Assembly (NCBI GenBank): GCA_030762175.1
Contig: CM060831.1
Coordinates: forward strand, 27,787,001 to 27,851,000
Source: Metallyticus violacea
Taxonomy: Eukaryota; Arthropoda; Insecta; Mantodea; Metallyticidae
DNA: 64,000 nucleotides
Direction of reading: 5' to 3'
Notes under the pieces: model-generated
The model's input: the letters and a program-made list of their open reading frames with translations, nothing else
Databases searched by the model: none
Told to the model about the DNA's origin: nothing
In this document: positions 32,776-44,538 of the stretch, piece after piece
Layout: every line of letters begins with the position of its first letter
Numbering within the stretch: the first letter of the stretch is position 1
Translations under genes and position numbers: made by a program

Positions 32776-33925
32776 TGTAGAATATAAACAAAATTGAAGA
32801 GAATTACAATAAATCAAACATAACTTACACAATGCTTTGGTCAGTGGGCGAGGGGTGGAGAATGATTTACGAACCTACAAATTTCTAAATTTCGACTAAC
32901 AGTTAAAAAGTCTTCTTTATCACAAGAAATCGCTACTCCTTTTCGCTCTGAAGTTCGAGACACGCTCTTAGTAAGCCCAATCTAAGGCTAAGACATCATC
33001 TCTATTAGAAATGTCTGATCTCGACCAGTCGAAAGAAAGGACTCTGGAAGAGGTTACTACATAGATAAGATTAGGAAGAAAGGAATGGATTTGACACTTA
33101 GCAACATTTAAAGTACGACAAAGACGAAACTACTGTATATCACCTTAAATTTGCCTGAAGTCTTGGTATGTAAAAAATATAGTTTTAGAAATAAAATGAC
33201 ACAGAATACATAAATAAAAACAGTTCTACAGACTGAGGTAACTTACTCAACTGTTTGCACGTCTTGCAAGTTTATTCTCGTTTCCAGTAACTAATATGTA
33301 AAAAGGATGCTAGGGGTTATTCAGCAGATATTTAGGAATTGTTAGCATTTACTTTCGTGACTGCACACAGAGTACACGTTTTCTCTTATCTGTCTTTGGT
33401 TATAAACGAGAAAGTTTCAGTAAAAGAGTTACCTTCTTATATCGAAATTTCATCAGAGTAATGGAAACGGTTTCCTCTCGGAAGGAAAACTTGTTCTGAA
33501 ACGATGCAGAGACCCGCCGAGAAACTCGTTATGTGTGACGAGGTTACTGCTGCATATTTGATCGCGCTGATGCGCCAAGATTGCGTCACAAGGGAGAGAA
33601 CTAGCAGAGCTAAGGACCTAGCCTTGGTTCAGGGACGTGACGCAGTAGGGCAGAGAGCAGCGTTTACCAACCAGTGTATTAACGTGTGCTGACCATACCC
33701 GAGCGTTGTGGTTGTATGTGCCCTAATAAATCTGCAGGAAAACCACAGAAGCATGTAGTACGAGCTAGTTTAGTGTACCTCTATGGCTGGGCATTGCTAC
33801 AAACAGTACAAATAGGAGATTAGCTCGGCTAAAGTTCTCCTTATTTTAAATATATGACTGCATTAAAAAGACGGCATCATCTTCACACAGGGTGTGCACA
33901 GAAACACTCTGTGAGTACAAACATA
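32507..33925. other. Unassigned DNA with a (TA)n tract at 32734-32773
   Basis: The microsatellite is about 40 bp of TA. The stretch 33480-33700 is richer in GC and holds a 62-codon frame without recognised features. Confidence 0.5.
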
Positions 33926-35189
33926 CAAGGGTAGGTCCATAAGTTTCCGGCCTTACCGATAAGGATTATCGTTTTCACAAAAGCCTTATCTGGTGTCATA
34001 CCTTATTTGTTAAGTAAATAATTGCAACTGTAATTTCGCTCCGCTGTATCAGTTGTTCAGATATAGTTGCCTAAAGAAGGCTATGTGTAGAAGATTGTGA
34101 CTTGTTCAAAATGGAGTATCGATCTGTTATTAAATTCTTCCCAAAAGAATGAATTACTCCTAATGAAATAAACAGCGATTGGACGCTGTATATGGGGAAG
34201 AATACCCCCTCATATTCTTCCGTAAAAGAATGGGTCGAGAAAGCATTGAAGACGAAGAGCGTGCAGGTCGGCCCTTGGAGGTGCTCACTCTGAAAACATC
34301 GCTCTTGTGGAAGGAGAAATTATGGAAGACCGGCGACTTAAAGTTAAAGAAATAGCAGCAAGTTGGGCCTTTCTAAAACAACAGTCCTTCGAATTATTCA
34401 TGAATATTTAAATATGAATAAAGTTAATGCAAGAAGGATACCTACACTTCTTTTCTCAGTCCAAAAGCAGCAACGAGTCTCCTGTTGTCAGACATTTTTG
34501 GTGCTCTGAGTTCTACCATGGCACCAAGAGAGAGAAGTTTTACAAACCATTGTTACAGCAGATGAAACTATGATCCTCTACCGTGATGCCTTGTTCAAAA
34601 GAGAATCAATGGCGTAACCTGGCGAAGCACCGCCTGTAAAGGCCAAGGTCACTCAGTCAACCCAGAAGATCACAGCCACAATCTCTTGGGACTGTGAAGG
34701 AATACTCTTCATTGACTTCAAGGAGGAGAACACCACAATAAATAGGGAGTACTATGCTGACCTTCTGCACAGACTACGTGCTTCCACCAAAGAGAAAAGG
34801 CGAGGGAAGTTTAGTGGTGGTGTGCGCCTTCTTCACGACAATGCGCCTGTGCAGCTTTTGTTGCAAATGAAGCTGTGAAGAAATGTAGCTTCAAGGAGAT
34901 CGACCATCCACTCTACAGTCCAGATCTAGCTCTCAGTGATTAATTGCTTTTCTCAGAACTCAAGATCCTTCAAAGAAGGAAATTAATGTGACGAAGAAGT
35001 AATGAACGCTTTTTATGTCCATTTTGCAGAAGACTTCTGACTATTGGAGGGGGGGGGTTGAAATGTTTAATTCAAAGATGTGAGAAAAGTACTGCAATAA
35101 AGGGTAACTATATTGAAAAGTGAAATATAGAGTCTGTCTTCATCATACCTAGAAAATGGTTAGGCCGGAAACCGATGGACCTACTCTCG
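33926..35189 (+). mobile_element. Mariner transposon, 1264 bp, near complete with frameshifts
   Basis: TA at 33924-33925 and 35190-35191 flanks TIRs. The left is CAAGGGTAGGTCCATAAGTT and continues TCCGGCC. The right, on the other strand, is CGAGAGTAGGTCCATCGGTT and also continues TCCGGCC. The transposase starts at about 34111 (MEYRSVIKFFPKE) and shows GRESIEDEERAGRPLEVLT (about 34240-34290), VTADETM (about 34554), the LLHDNAPV block (34829-34853) and YSPDLALSD (about 34916-34945). Catalytic residues are the Asp of TADE, of HDN and of the last block, spaced as DD34D. Stops, small deletions and a G9 run at 35049-35057 break the frame. Same family as 48109-49390. Confidence 0.92.
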
Positions 35190-35191
35190 TA

Positions 35192-36552
35192 TATAGTGAC
35201 TTTCTCGGTAGTCATAGTTTCATGAAACTGGCAACATTAGGAAGAGAAACTCAAACCATTTTAGTGCCTGCCTCACAAACAATAAGTGCTTCACATGCCA
35301 CGCTGCAGATATTAAGACGATATTCCCACTCATGCCATAAGCGCTCCAACACATTGTTGCACTTAGACGATAATTGGGACTGTAATGCCTGTGAATGTTA
35401 ATCTTTCATTAAATTGATAACATATTTAATGAATCCAATTATTGTAATTATAATATGTGAACAATGTCACATATGTCCCGAATTGCTAAGAGCTACTCGC
35501 GAAGTTCTTACATTACATTATTTTCCAACGCCTAAAGTTCGGACAAGAGGTCAAACTCAATTTACAAATACAGCTACATCCATATCACATGTAACCGAAA
35601 AGGAGGAAAATAGGGAATATATATTCTCATGAACCGAGATATTTAAGAGTTTCCATAATAGTTGAATTTATTCAATATCTTCTGCTTACATAGTTGATGA
35701 TAATGGTCCACGTGTAGATTACGAATAGGCACGTTCAATCTCTTGCACGATTCCCTCGCGAAGGATTCCAGCGTCATGCCTTACAGCGCATGTGCATTAC
35801 TATCATCTCCCTTGCTCACATGCACGCTCTAACAAACGGGGCTTTACCAATGTACCCTAACATTGTATGTGTCAACAATAGGCCATGATATGATTATCGT
35901 TTAAGTGCCACATTTTTGAGATGGACTCAATGGCAATGTTCATAGCAAGCAAGTCTTTTATAGGGTCATCAGCTTTCAACTTATGCATTAATTGCAGCTT
36001 AGAAGAATAAAACCTCAGATGAGTACGTTGGATCTTGGATACGATGGATTTTAGATGTGTTTAACTGCTGGCTAATCTAAACACAGACATTTTAGGACTG
36101 CGTGCAAACATACATAAAGCTTCAAATATAAACCCGTGAGAGCGTATTAACTCACTGCAGAATTCAAAATGAATGAAAATATAAACATTTACACAATTTC
36201 ACACCATTTGTTTTACTCCAATAATGAAACAAATGACAAATGAAAGAGTGGCAACCAACATTGCTTATTTATTTATTTGTTGGTGCTTATTCTGCTTTCT
36301 ATTGTTTCCATTGTCAATTACACATTACGCGATATTTAAATTCATTTGGTGATCTTTATGAGATCGGTATAAGTTTCGTAATAAACATGGTTAATATTAC
36401 AATAGTTTATATTCACAGAAGATTTCTGTGAACAGGCATGTTTTAATTTTCCCTATAACAACTTCACAGTGTTCGTCTTACCTCTAAATAGACCCCCAAG
36501 CATCGACTTCTTGAATAATAAAGCATCGGTAGACCAGCAGTTCAGTGATGGA
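35192..36552. other. Unassigned DNA
   Basis: Nothing recognised. Frames at 35156-35632 and 36240-36431 have no signature. Confidence 0.5.
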
Positions 36553-37103
36553 ATTTTTTAAATAGTGTTTAACGCCAGTTTTTACTGCTGAGGCATTAGA
36601 GGCGGTAGACACTGATGACAAATGAGATTTTTTTTTTTGATTTATTTATTTATGGACGCTCTTTAACATCTCAGGTCATCAGCGTCCCATTCAACTCAGG
36701 GCGTGAAACGGCCGACAAATTTTGCTCAGAGGCCTCTCTTTCAGGCTTGAGGTTTCTTTATCGTGCCGTAAATGTACGACACGGGACCCACGACTTAACT
36801 TTCCTTCCGAAGGAAGCCATCTTTAGGATTTTTACGCCTGAAAAAAATCCATCGGTCCTGGCCGGGTTCGAAACCGCGAACTTGAGAGGCAAGTATGACA
36901 AATGAGATGAAATGATAAAATGAGGAAAGATTTTTTTAAGGAAGGGAGCGTTCTAGATTTATGTTTAGGATACCCTGGCATTTGCTATTTATGAATATTG
37001 AAAAAAAAAAAAAAAACCTGGAAAAAGTACTCAATCATGTAAAACGATCCTGGTCGTAATCGAACCGCAGACCTCCCGCTCACGAGCATGCACCTTAACG
37101 AGC
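36553..37103 (-). mobile_element. SINE-A split by a SINE-B insertion
   Basis: The two halves, 36553-36614 and 36895-37103, together give a diverged minus-strand SINE-A (B box decayed to GTAATCGAACCGC; an A16 tract near 37002-37017). They are separated by the SINE-B at 36629-36894. Confidence 0.9.
36629..36894 (-). mobile_element. SINE-B inserted within SINE-A, 5'-truncated
   Basis: Perfect 14 bp target duplication ATGACAAATGAGAT at 36615-36628 and 36895-36908. The poly-A tail is T10 at 36629-36638. The head is cut within the tRNA-like part (the last CTTGAGAGGCAAGT remains). This proves SINE-B was active after SINE-A at this locus. Confidence 0.93.
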
Positions 37104-38884
37104 GTGTCGATGTTGGTTGAGGAAGCTTTTCTTTCCTTTAGTATTCGATTACGTGTACAGCAAAAGTTACTTGATGTTGGTGATTTTTTGCAGTTGCTTC
37201 GAAAGATTCTCTGTTATAACGGTGCGGTGGAGCTGTAGCATACGAAGGCGAAACGTTCTGGAATGTCTCTCCATACACTGATGTGACTTTCAATCATTTA
37301 ACTCGTAAATTAAATCATACAAAAACATGAAAATGTGTTCTATCAGGCTGAGTGAAAAGAAGCTTCAAAATGTCGTAATGATTCGAGAGAAAATGGAAAA
37401 TAGTATGATTAATGAGGCAACTGGCATAACAATAAATAAAATTAGATTAATTATGGTCTGTTGAATTTTAGCAGTTTCAAATAATTTCAGGGAGGTGTTA
37501 GTTACCCACTTAACCCTGAGGATAAACCTCATGTTCGCTTAATGTCTACCTCGGGAAGATGGGAGATGTACGTAAAGCAGTTAGATACTGTGAGTGGTAG
37601 GCGTGATTTAACAAGTAGATCACTACAATTATCCACCGAGTCATTTATACTTGACTCTCAGGTAAACACCATGTTTCGTCCTTAAGGGAAATTTACCCCC
37701 TCTTACTTCGCTTCTCTGGTTTTTCTTTTGCCATTTTCTTTGCAAGTCAGTGTTTTCCATTTCGATAATCGTTCAAAAACATATGTTGTGATTTTATTGG
37801 AAATTATAGATTTATCATTTATAGCTAGGTAGGTACTAATTGTGTTAAGTTTAAACATAGTAATAAAATATTCTGACCGATGGAATAAAAACTGGAAACA
37901 TATTCGAATCCAGCACGAACATAGTATTTAATTGCAATTTATTTTATTTTTGTGATAGAGCTCGTGTAACTCAGCAACGTAATGCTTTTACTTCGTTACT
38001 GCTTCACCAGTAAGACACAAGCGTAAAGCGGCATTTATAATTGATGACTGTAGGGCGTTTAGCATTTGGTGTTACTACTTCAGGATAAAATAACTTACAG
38101 GAAGAAAATTACTAATATTAGTTTTTCCGGGGTCCTGAATTCAAAAGAAAGAATAATTTGTAACTAAGTTTACTTTAATGTCTCTTTTTAAAATAGTCAA
38201 CTCTGCAGATTTCGTAATCTCATTATTATAAGATAATAACACTTTTGAAAACTAATTTTTCAAACTCACACTCCTGTAATTATATTAAAAAGCATTATGA
38301 TACTTTGGAGCTGTGCAGCACTACAATGCTGTCCCTTTCAGTAGAAATATTGCTGTACCGCAATGCTGCATTATGAGTATAAACAGCTGACAAAATGAAG
38401 AGGGTATTCACACTCGTATCTGCCTTGCGGTACAGCCTGACACGAAACTGTGTGATACAACTCGCGGACTTTCTCTGAGTTAATAATTAAGCTCAAAAAC
38501 ATTGCTTTAGCGAATATCTTTAAAATCATTGAATATAATATACCACTAATGAAATCAGCAGTAACAATAACTTTTTAATATTACATTTCATTTATTTTTC
38601 TTCCTCGTGAGAACAATTGGGAAGTTGCCTAAATGAGAGTCAGCGTTATTCGGCCTAGTAGGCCGTATGCTGACGAATGCTGGTGTGCTGGTCACATAGA
38701 GCACCTGCTTTACGATGACACTATGATGTCCAAAATAGCGACCGCAGCGGTCATTGCGGCTCATCAAGGTCCACTGCAGGCTATGGCGTCAAAGGTTTTT
38801 TTCTGGAAACTAGAGCATTTTACACATTGTATATCCAAGATAATTGGGGGGGGGGTAAATAAAGATGTGACATCTCCGTATCTG
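37104..38884. other. Unassigned DNA
   Basis: Nothing recognised. A plus-strand frame at 38633-38902 (89 codons) shows no domain. Confidence 0.5.
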
Positions 38885-39130
38885 AGAAACCATTTGTTCT
38901 AATTTTATGATACATTTCTTCAGTGTGATCCCCTGCCATATTTATCACCCTTTTCCATACTTCTGGAGAACGATGGTAACCATCAGGGCAGCTTTTGTCG
39001 AAGTAAGCGAACTAGTGCCCTACTGCTCAAAGGATTTCTCCTCTTGTGTGCCAAAGCATTTCTGCCTGTTTGGAGATGAGACCAAAGTCGCACGGAGAAT
39101 ATCTCCCGTCCCCACCGTAGCAGTAAAACC
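38885..39130 (-). pseudogene. Tc1/mariner-superfamily transposase C-terminal relic
   Basis: Minus-strand reading gives GRYSPCDFGLISKQAE (about 39050-39100), then after a frameshift AVGH.FAYFDKS, PDGYHRSPEVWKRVINMAGD and TEEMYHKIRTN (to about 38890). It has the order and spacing of the transposase end found at 16235-16560, with better preservation of the last 40 residues. The catalytic Asp in SPCD is kept. The upstream enzyme is missing. Confidence 0.7.
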
Positions 39131-40050
39131 TTCACATCAGTAGCGGTATAAAACAGGCAATGTCACGTAAAACAATTTGCACACAGGTTTGAAATTTTCG
39201 CTGTTTTCTCCGCAAAGCGAGACGAAATTGTGTCCCAGGTACGCGACATTAACAGTTTGGCTTTGAAAAATTGCATGATTATCAAAACTTGGACATCAAA
39301 TACCGTTATCAGCATCATCGGCATTTATACCATTCTTCACATAGTTTATTCTTGACGAATTTTTTTGGGGGGGATGAAATTTTGGGATAACCCAACAATA
39401 TTTTATATATGTTCAACACTGTCAGATTCTACCTCTACAGTCAACACCATATACCGTAACGCATCCTCCAAAATATCACCGAAATACGGACACATAAAGT
39501 GCCGATATGGCAAAGCATTCTTTAGCATTCCTTACACGAAGCACCTTATCCATGCGCATTGTTGAAACTTCAGAAATACATCTTTGAGGGAGGTGCTCCT
39601 GCAACACCACTACTTCAATCTTCGTACTCTTTTTAAGTAAGCTCTGAAATACCAACAATGACTGCAATGAACACTTCTGCCTTCGCTCTGTCAATGCTAA
39701 CTATGATTGTGCCCTCGTTTGTTACCAAGCATTGCGGTTCCAATACACCTTTTGCAATTCCCATACGTTTACACACAAATTGCAATAGAGTTCTCCAATC
39801 ATATTTTCTTAAACATTATTCCAACTAGAGATACCAGTACAAACAGTGGTATCAGTAGATTCATATATAATGGAAGATATTGGTCCTGCCAAAACTGTTT
39901 TACAGACTTAATGATCAAATTATAAGTAATGAAATCCCCCGCGCCTTACATTGGACTTAATCTTCTTATTTGTAACAAAGTTTTTACAAACTAAGAAGTA
40001 ATTATATTTCTGAAATAAGTTGCTTATATACAATAAGCAACTTACTTATA

Positions 40051-40102
<52 letters not shown>

Positions 40103-41027
40103 CCTTTGTTATATTCACCTTCCATTAATTCCAAAATGTTTAAGCTTCCTTGTCGAATTTGGGCAGTTAATATTTATCTTGATGGATAAGGGATACACCT
40201 CGAACATTAAAAGAATATTAATAACATCTTTTTACTCCCAGAACTTCTTTATAGATCCCACATCTTGTCCATGACATAGAAAGACAAATGTATTGGAGGT
40301 AAGCCAAAGAGAAATGGAGAGGAATATACACGGTCACGTCAAGGAGAGACAGAGTAACGGCGAAAGAAGAAGTCGCGAATTCAGGGACTGAAAATACCAC
40401 CACCCTATAGACTGGAGGTGCGTAGGTACATGCCAAACAAAGGCAATGAGTTATGACTTGGAATTTGAGGAAAGCTACAGAAGAAAATCGGCAACCGATA
40501 CACAGTGAAGGCCAAGAAGGGGGTGGGATGATAGAAAAAAATCGGTCAGTATCTAGTTAATATCGATGAACTATCCAAATAAATTGTCGTTTCTCCAAGT
40601 TTAAGTAAATATATTCAAACGTTTTATTAACGAATAAAACTTTTAGTTTGAACGGCAACGTTAAACGTTTTATTTACTACCAAGATAATTATGCAAACTT
40701 TTGTTATCATGTCATTTTCACTGAGCGATTGCTTAGCAATTTCCGTTCAAATGTAATTGGCTGCAAGATAAATATGTAGCGTACTCATGGGTGATCATGT
40801 CTGTAGAAAGACAGCATATAATTTTTAGCTGCGGAAAACACCGTGTTTGTTAATCTCTTTTCGAGGTATATTAATATAAGACTTAAGGGATGATTTTGAA
40901 ACAAAGGAGGTTTCATGGAAGAAGTTTGTATGGGGATTTTAGTAAAACTATGTAAAACTGTTTAATAATATTTTGACAATTTTAAAAGGAAGTAAAATGG
41001 AGACATGGACCGCTTACACACTGTCCT
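39131..41027. other. Unassigned DNA with a hairpin at 40017-40043 and (TA)n at 40053-40100
   Basis: The hairpin has 11 bp perfect arms (AAGTTGCTTAT and ATAAGCAACTT) around a 5 bp loop, next to 48 bp of TA repeat. Other frames (39365-39925, 40218-40436) show no domain. Confidence 0.5.
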
Positions 41028-41034
41028 TCATTGT

Positions 41035-41348
41035 TTTTTTTAGTAGTGTGTAATGCCCATTTTTGCTACAGAGGCACCACAGGCGATGGGCACTGATGAT
41101 ACATGAGATGAAATGATAAATTGGGAAAGGATTTATTTTTAAGGAAGGAATCGTTCCAAGCCTAAGTTTAGGGTACCTCCCCGGCATTTGCCATTTATGA
41201 AAACCTGGAAAAAACCTCAATCAGGGGTGACGTCCTGGCGGTATTCGAACCCAGACCTCCCGCTCACGAGTCCATGCCTTAACGACCTCGGCAACCCGTG
41301 GCGGTAGGGAGGGCGGTCCTGGTGGGATTCGAACCCCAGACCTCCCGC
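41035..41348 (-). mobile_element. SINE-A with an extra partial tRNA head (dimer-like)
   Basis: From 41035 to about 41306 it is an ordinary minus-strand SINE-A ending in CCGTGGCGGTA. From 41307 to 41348 a second copy of the family's B-box region follows in the same orientation (GGGAGGGCGGTCCTGGTGGG, then ATTCGAACCCCAGACCTCCC). A 7 bp repeat TCATTGT at 41028-41034 and 41349-41355 encloses both parts, so the chimera seems to have inserted as one piece. Confidence 0.85.
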
Positions 41349-41355
41349 TCATTGT

Positions 41356-41776
41356 CTGTGAAAAGTAATACACTGCAGTCACAAGGATACAATGACTCTG
41401 TATCTACAGCATTAGGATTGGCATGTAAGAAATCTTTGAAAGAGAACCTAAAAACAAGTAAAGTAAAAACTTAATTTAATCGTCAATTTTTTAGTTGTCA
41501 TAAAAACACTGATAAAACCATAGGTCATTTGTTCTTCACATCTTGGTTGTGGTATACAGTCAAATCCATCTTCATCTACCACATTTGCTGTAGAACGGAG
41601 TACAGAACTATCACAATATTTATGGTTTTCATTACGAGGGCAGGTCATTCACAATTCCCAATTGCTGAAGTTGGTTCGCAAATATCATGAAAGTAAGATA
41701 CAAAATTAAGCTTTTCAGTAGATGACATTATCGCGATTTATTTATAAACTGGATTTATTGGTGGTAGGTGCATTGA
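41356..41776. other. Unassigned DNA
   Basis: Nothing recognised. Confidence 0.5.
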
Positions 41777-41979
41777 GTTTTTTTAACACCCGTTTTTACT
41801 GCCGAGGCACCACAGGTGGTGGACACAGATGATTGATACATGAGATGAAATGATAAACTGGGAAAGGATATTTTTTTTAAAAAAGGAAACGTTTCAGGCC
41901 TAAGTTTAGGGTACCTTCCCGGCATTTGCCATTTATGAAGAACCAGGAAAAAACCTTAGTAAGTCAGGAAGGACGGTCA
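41777..41979 (-). mobile_element. SINE-A lacking its tRNA head
   Basis: Minus-strand body, clear up to GGACGGTCA; the tRNA-like part is missing. In its place are (TG)n and (TA)n tracts, with the SINE word TGACTGAGG appearing on both sides of the TG tract. Confidence 0.85.
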
Positions 41980-41987
41980 TGACTGAG

Positions 41988-42041
41988 GTGTGTGTGTGTG
42001 TGTGTATGTGTGTGTGTGTGTGTAGGTGTGTATCTGACTGA

Positions 42042-42089
<48 letters not shown>
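41988..42089. repeat. Compound microsatellite (TG)n then (TA)n
   Basis: TG-rich tract at 41988-42030 and a pure TA tract at about 42046-42089. Confidence 0.92.
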
Positions 42090-42092
<3 letters not shown>

Positions 42093-42457
42093 TGAAAGGA
42101 ATTAAAATATAAGATGTAAAGGTCTGCACCAAAAGTATTATTACTACAAAAGGGTAGATGTAAACCAGACCATTATCTTTCTATCATTCTTTATTTCTGC
42201 CAATTCTTCCTACTGTTCACTTTTCATCTGAGAAACGGGAATGAAGGGAATTAATTTCTAACTAAAGTAATTTTACCTATCACTTATGTACACACACACA
42301 CACGCGCGTGTTTACTTTAATTTTTCTTAAAGCAGTCTTATGATATATTTCATTTAAAATGATGAAGAAATGTTCATACGTTAGTTTCCGATCCGTTATT
42401 CACAGTCATTGGTCTTGAAACTGTCAAATTTATAGTACTGTTTTATGATTTTTCAGT
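42090..42457. other. Unassigned DNA
   Basis: Contains a short (CA)n/(CG)n stretch at 42291-42308. Nothing else. Confidence 0.5.
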
Positions 42458-42711
42458 GTCGATCCTGAGGGTCTAGTGACAACCTTATTTGCCCAAGGTC
42501 ACAAGGTAAGTGATTTCTTAGGATTTAAAAATAACAAAAACGGTTTCCATCGGAAGGGAAGTAAATCATTGGTCCCGTGTCGTAGATTCAAAACATGTAA
42601 AAGAACCTCAAACCTGAAAGGAGAGGTCTCTGAGCAAACGTTATTGCCTTTTCACGCCCTGAACTGAATGGGGTGGTAAAGAACAAATGTTAAGAGCGTC
42701 GTTAAATAAAT
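42458..42711 (+). mobile_element. SINE-B, old plus-strand copy
   Basis: A diverged head (GTCGATCCTGAGGGTCTAGTG) and body (TCGGAAGGGAAGTAAA, GGTCCCGTGTCGTA, AACCTCAAACCTGAAAG, CACGCCCTGAACTGAATGGG), ending AGAGCGTCGTTAAATAAAT. The heavily mutated tRNA part suggests age. Confidence 0.8.
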
Positions 42712-44357
42712 CTAACGTGAAGCAGCGATCTCTTCATTGGGACTTTTGTATACCTCATTGCGAATGTGTGCACTTGGTACTATGTCTTTTATTAATCACC
42801 TTAAGGTAAAACAGCAACAACAAACATCCCCTTCTTTAACCGACAAAAATTATTTTGAGACTTTAAGAAAGGAAGATATTAAAACAAAAGTACGGAAGAA
42901 TCCCATTTCATCGTTTGTAATTACGTAGAGAAGGGAATAGGTATAAATGAGTAACAGCAAAGCAAAAGTGCATTATTTTTCTCTCGCTTTTTTTTTCTTC
43001 TTTCTTTGTTGACCCTTTCTCTTACTCTCTACAAGCCTTCCTCGCCCTTTCCATTTCTAAGCTGCAGAGGACAGATTTTTGGAAAGAGTGAATGAAAAAG
43101 TGGGACAGAAGAGCCAGAAGCATAATTAAATGCATTGAAATGCAATCCATTATTTTTTCCTTTGCCTTTCCTTAAATAGTTATGCTAAAATGCTTTGTCT
43201 TCTGAGAACATTAAAAGGAAAGCAATAGTATTTCTTTTTTGCTTCTTATTAGGTTTTTATTTCTATGCTTCAAAACAAGGGATATGAGGAGCAGGAGGCA
43301 CACAATAACGGGGATAATAATAAAGATAACAGAAACTAGTTATCGATAACTTTTAGTTAACTAAAAGAAAACAAATTTTAAATAATTGAAATTCTCTTCG
43401 AGCAAACTGTAGAACTCCAAGATGAGGAAACTTTAATCATAGAATGCGTGCACATTGCTCTATAAAACGTGGAGAATATATCAACACTCTATCCAATTCA
43501 AAGTTACCGAACAATCTGTAACAGGGCAGGTTTCCGAAACAAGCGACAAGCAGGAGGAATGATGAGGGCTGGTAAACGGGGAAGCCGCAGTCCACACCGA
43601 AACTTTCCCTGTTAACAGCAACTTCCGGCCAAGTAATGCGATCGATGCAGGTCACAATGTTTTCGACAGCATGCGGCAAGGCTGTTGATTCCACCTGAAG
43701 GTTGGACGTGCTCCTCGAGACCTGGCAACTGAAGCTGTAATCTCATGCCATGTCTCACTATGAGAATTAAAACCCATGTCTCTAACTACAAGGCGAGTTA
43801 ACAAGCCTCCCTTAAAACTTCCTCCACATTTAAATCCACTACATTACAACAGTAGTTCAACTTAAATGTACAACTATTATATAACGTCTGCATGAAGAAT
43901 AATGCAATTAAGTGCTCAGAAATGTTCTTTAACAATGCATAAACAGATAATTGGGCATTAAAATCTTTTAGGCAGGTTTTGTATTACATGGTGATTGGGT
44001 AACGACAAGGCGTAACTTTTTGTTTACGGTAGGCTGAGGTATGAGAAATCTAATTTATGCTACATATACCACGAAAATGCTTCTGTAATGAAAATTATTA
44101 CATTGTGATTATAATAAAGTAAAGGATAATCAAATTAAACCACGTTAAATATTCTACAGAATGTTATATTCCATGACTTAGCATTAACTATGTTTGTATT
44201 ATATAAGCTCAGTCCTCTGTGCAAACTTGTCAGCCTCTAACATTTTACCAAACTATTTATTGTCCCTTTCTTTATAATCCTTGTAAGATACCGGGCCATT
44301 CTGTCACATTTTGAATACGATTTGAAACAAAAAATTATTGCTTTGTCAAATTGAAGT
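42712..44357. other. Unassigned DNA
   Basis: A minus-strand frame at 43437-43694 (85 codons) is not recognised. Nothing else seen. Confidence 0.5.
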
Positions 44358-44538
44358 TGTTTATTTGTTTTTTTTTACAGACGCTCTTTCACATCTCATG
44401 TCATCAGCGTGGAACAGCCGATAAATTTTGCTCATAGGTCTCTTCATTCAGGCTTAAGTTACCTTTACATGCCATAAATCTACTACACGAGACCCATCGA
44501 CCCTGGCCGAGATTGAACCTGTGATAACTTTAAGTTGC
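44358..44538 (-). mobile_element. SINE-B, shortened and diverged
   Basis: Minus-strand markers ACGCTCTTTCACATCTCATG, AACAGCCGATAAATTTTGCT and GACCCATCGACCCTGGCCGA are present. Several internal blocks are deleted, including the one holding GAAGGAAGCC. Confidence 0.8.

Noticed and set aside
40020..40274. 84-codon frame with a long isoleucine-tyrosine run
   Set aside because: The run is only the translation of a (TA)n microsatellite; the same applies to 60034-60222 and 60325-60585.
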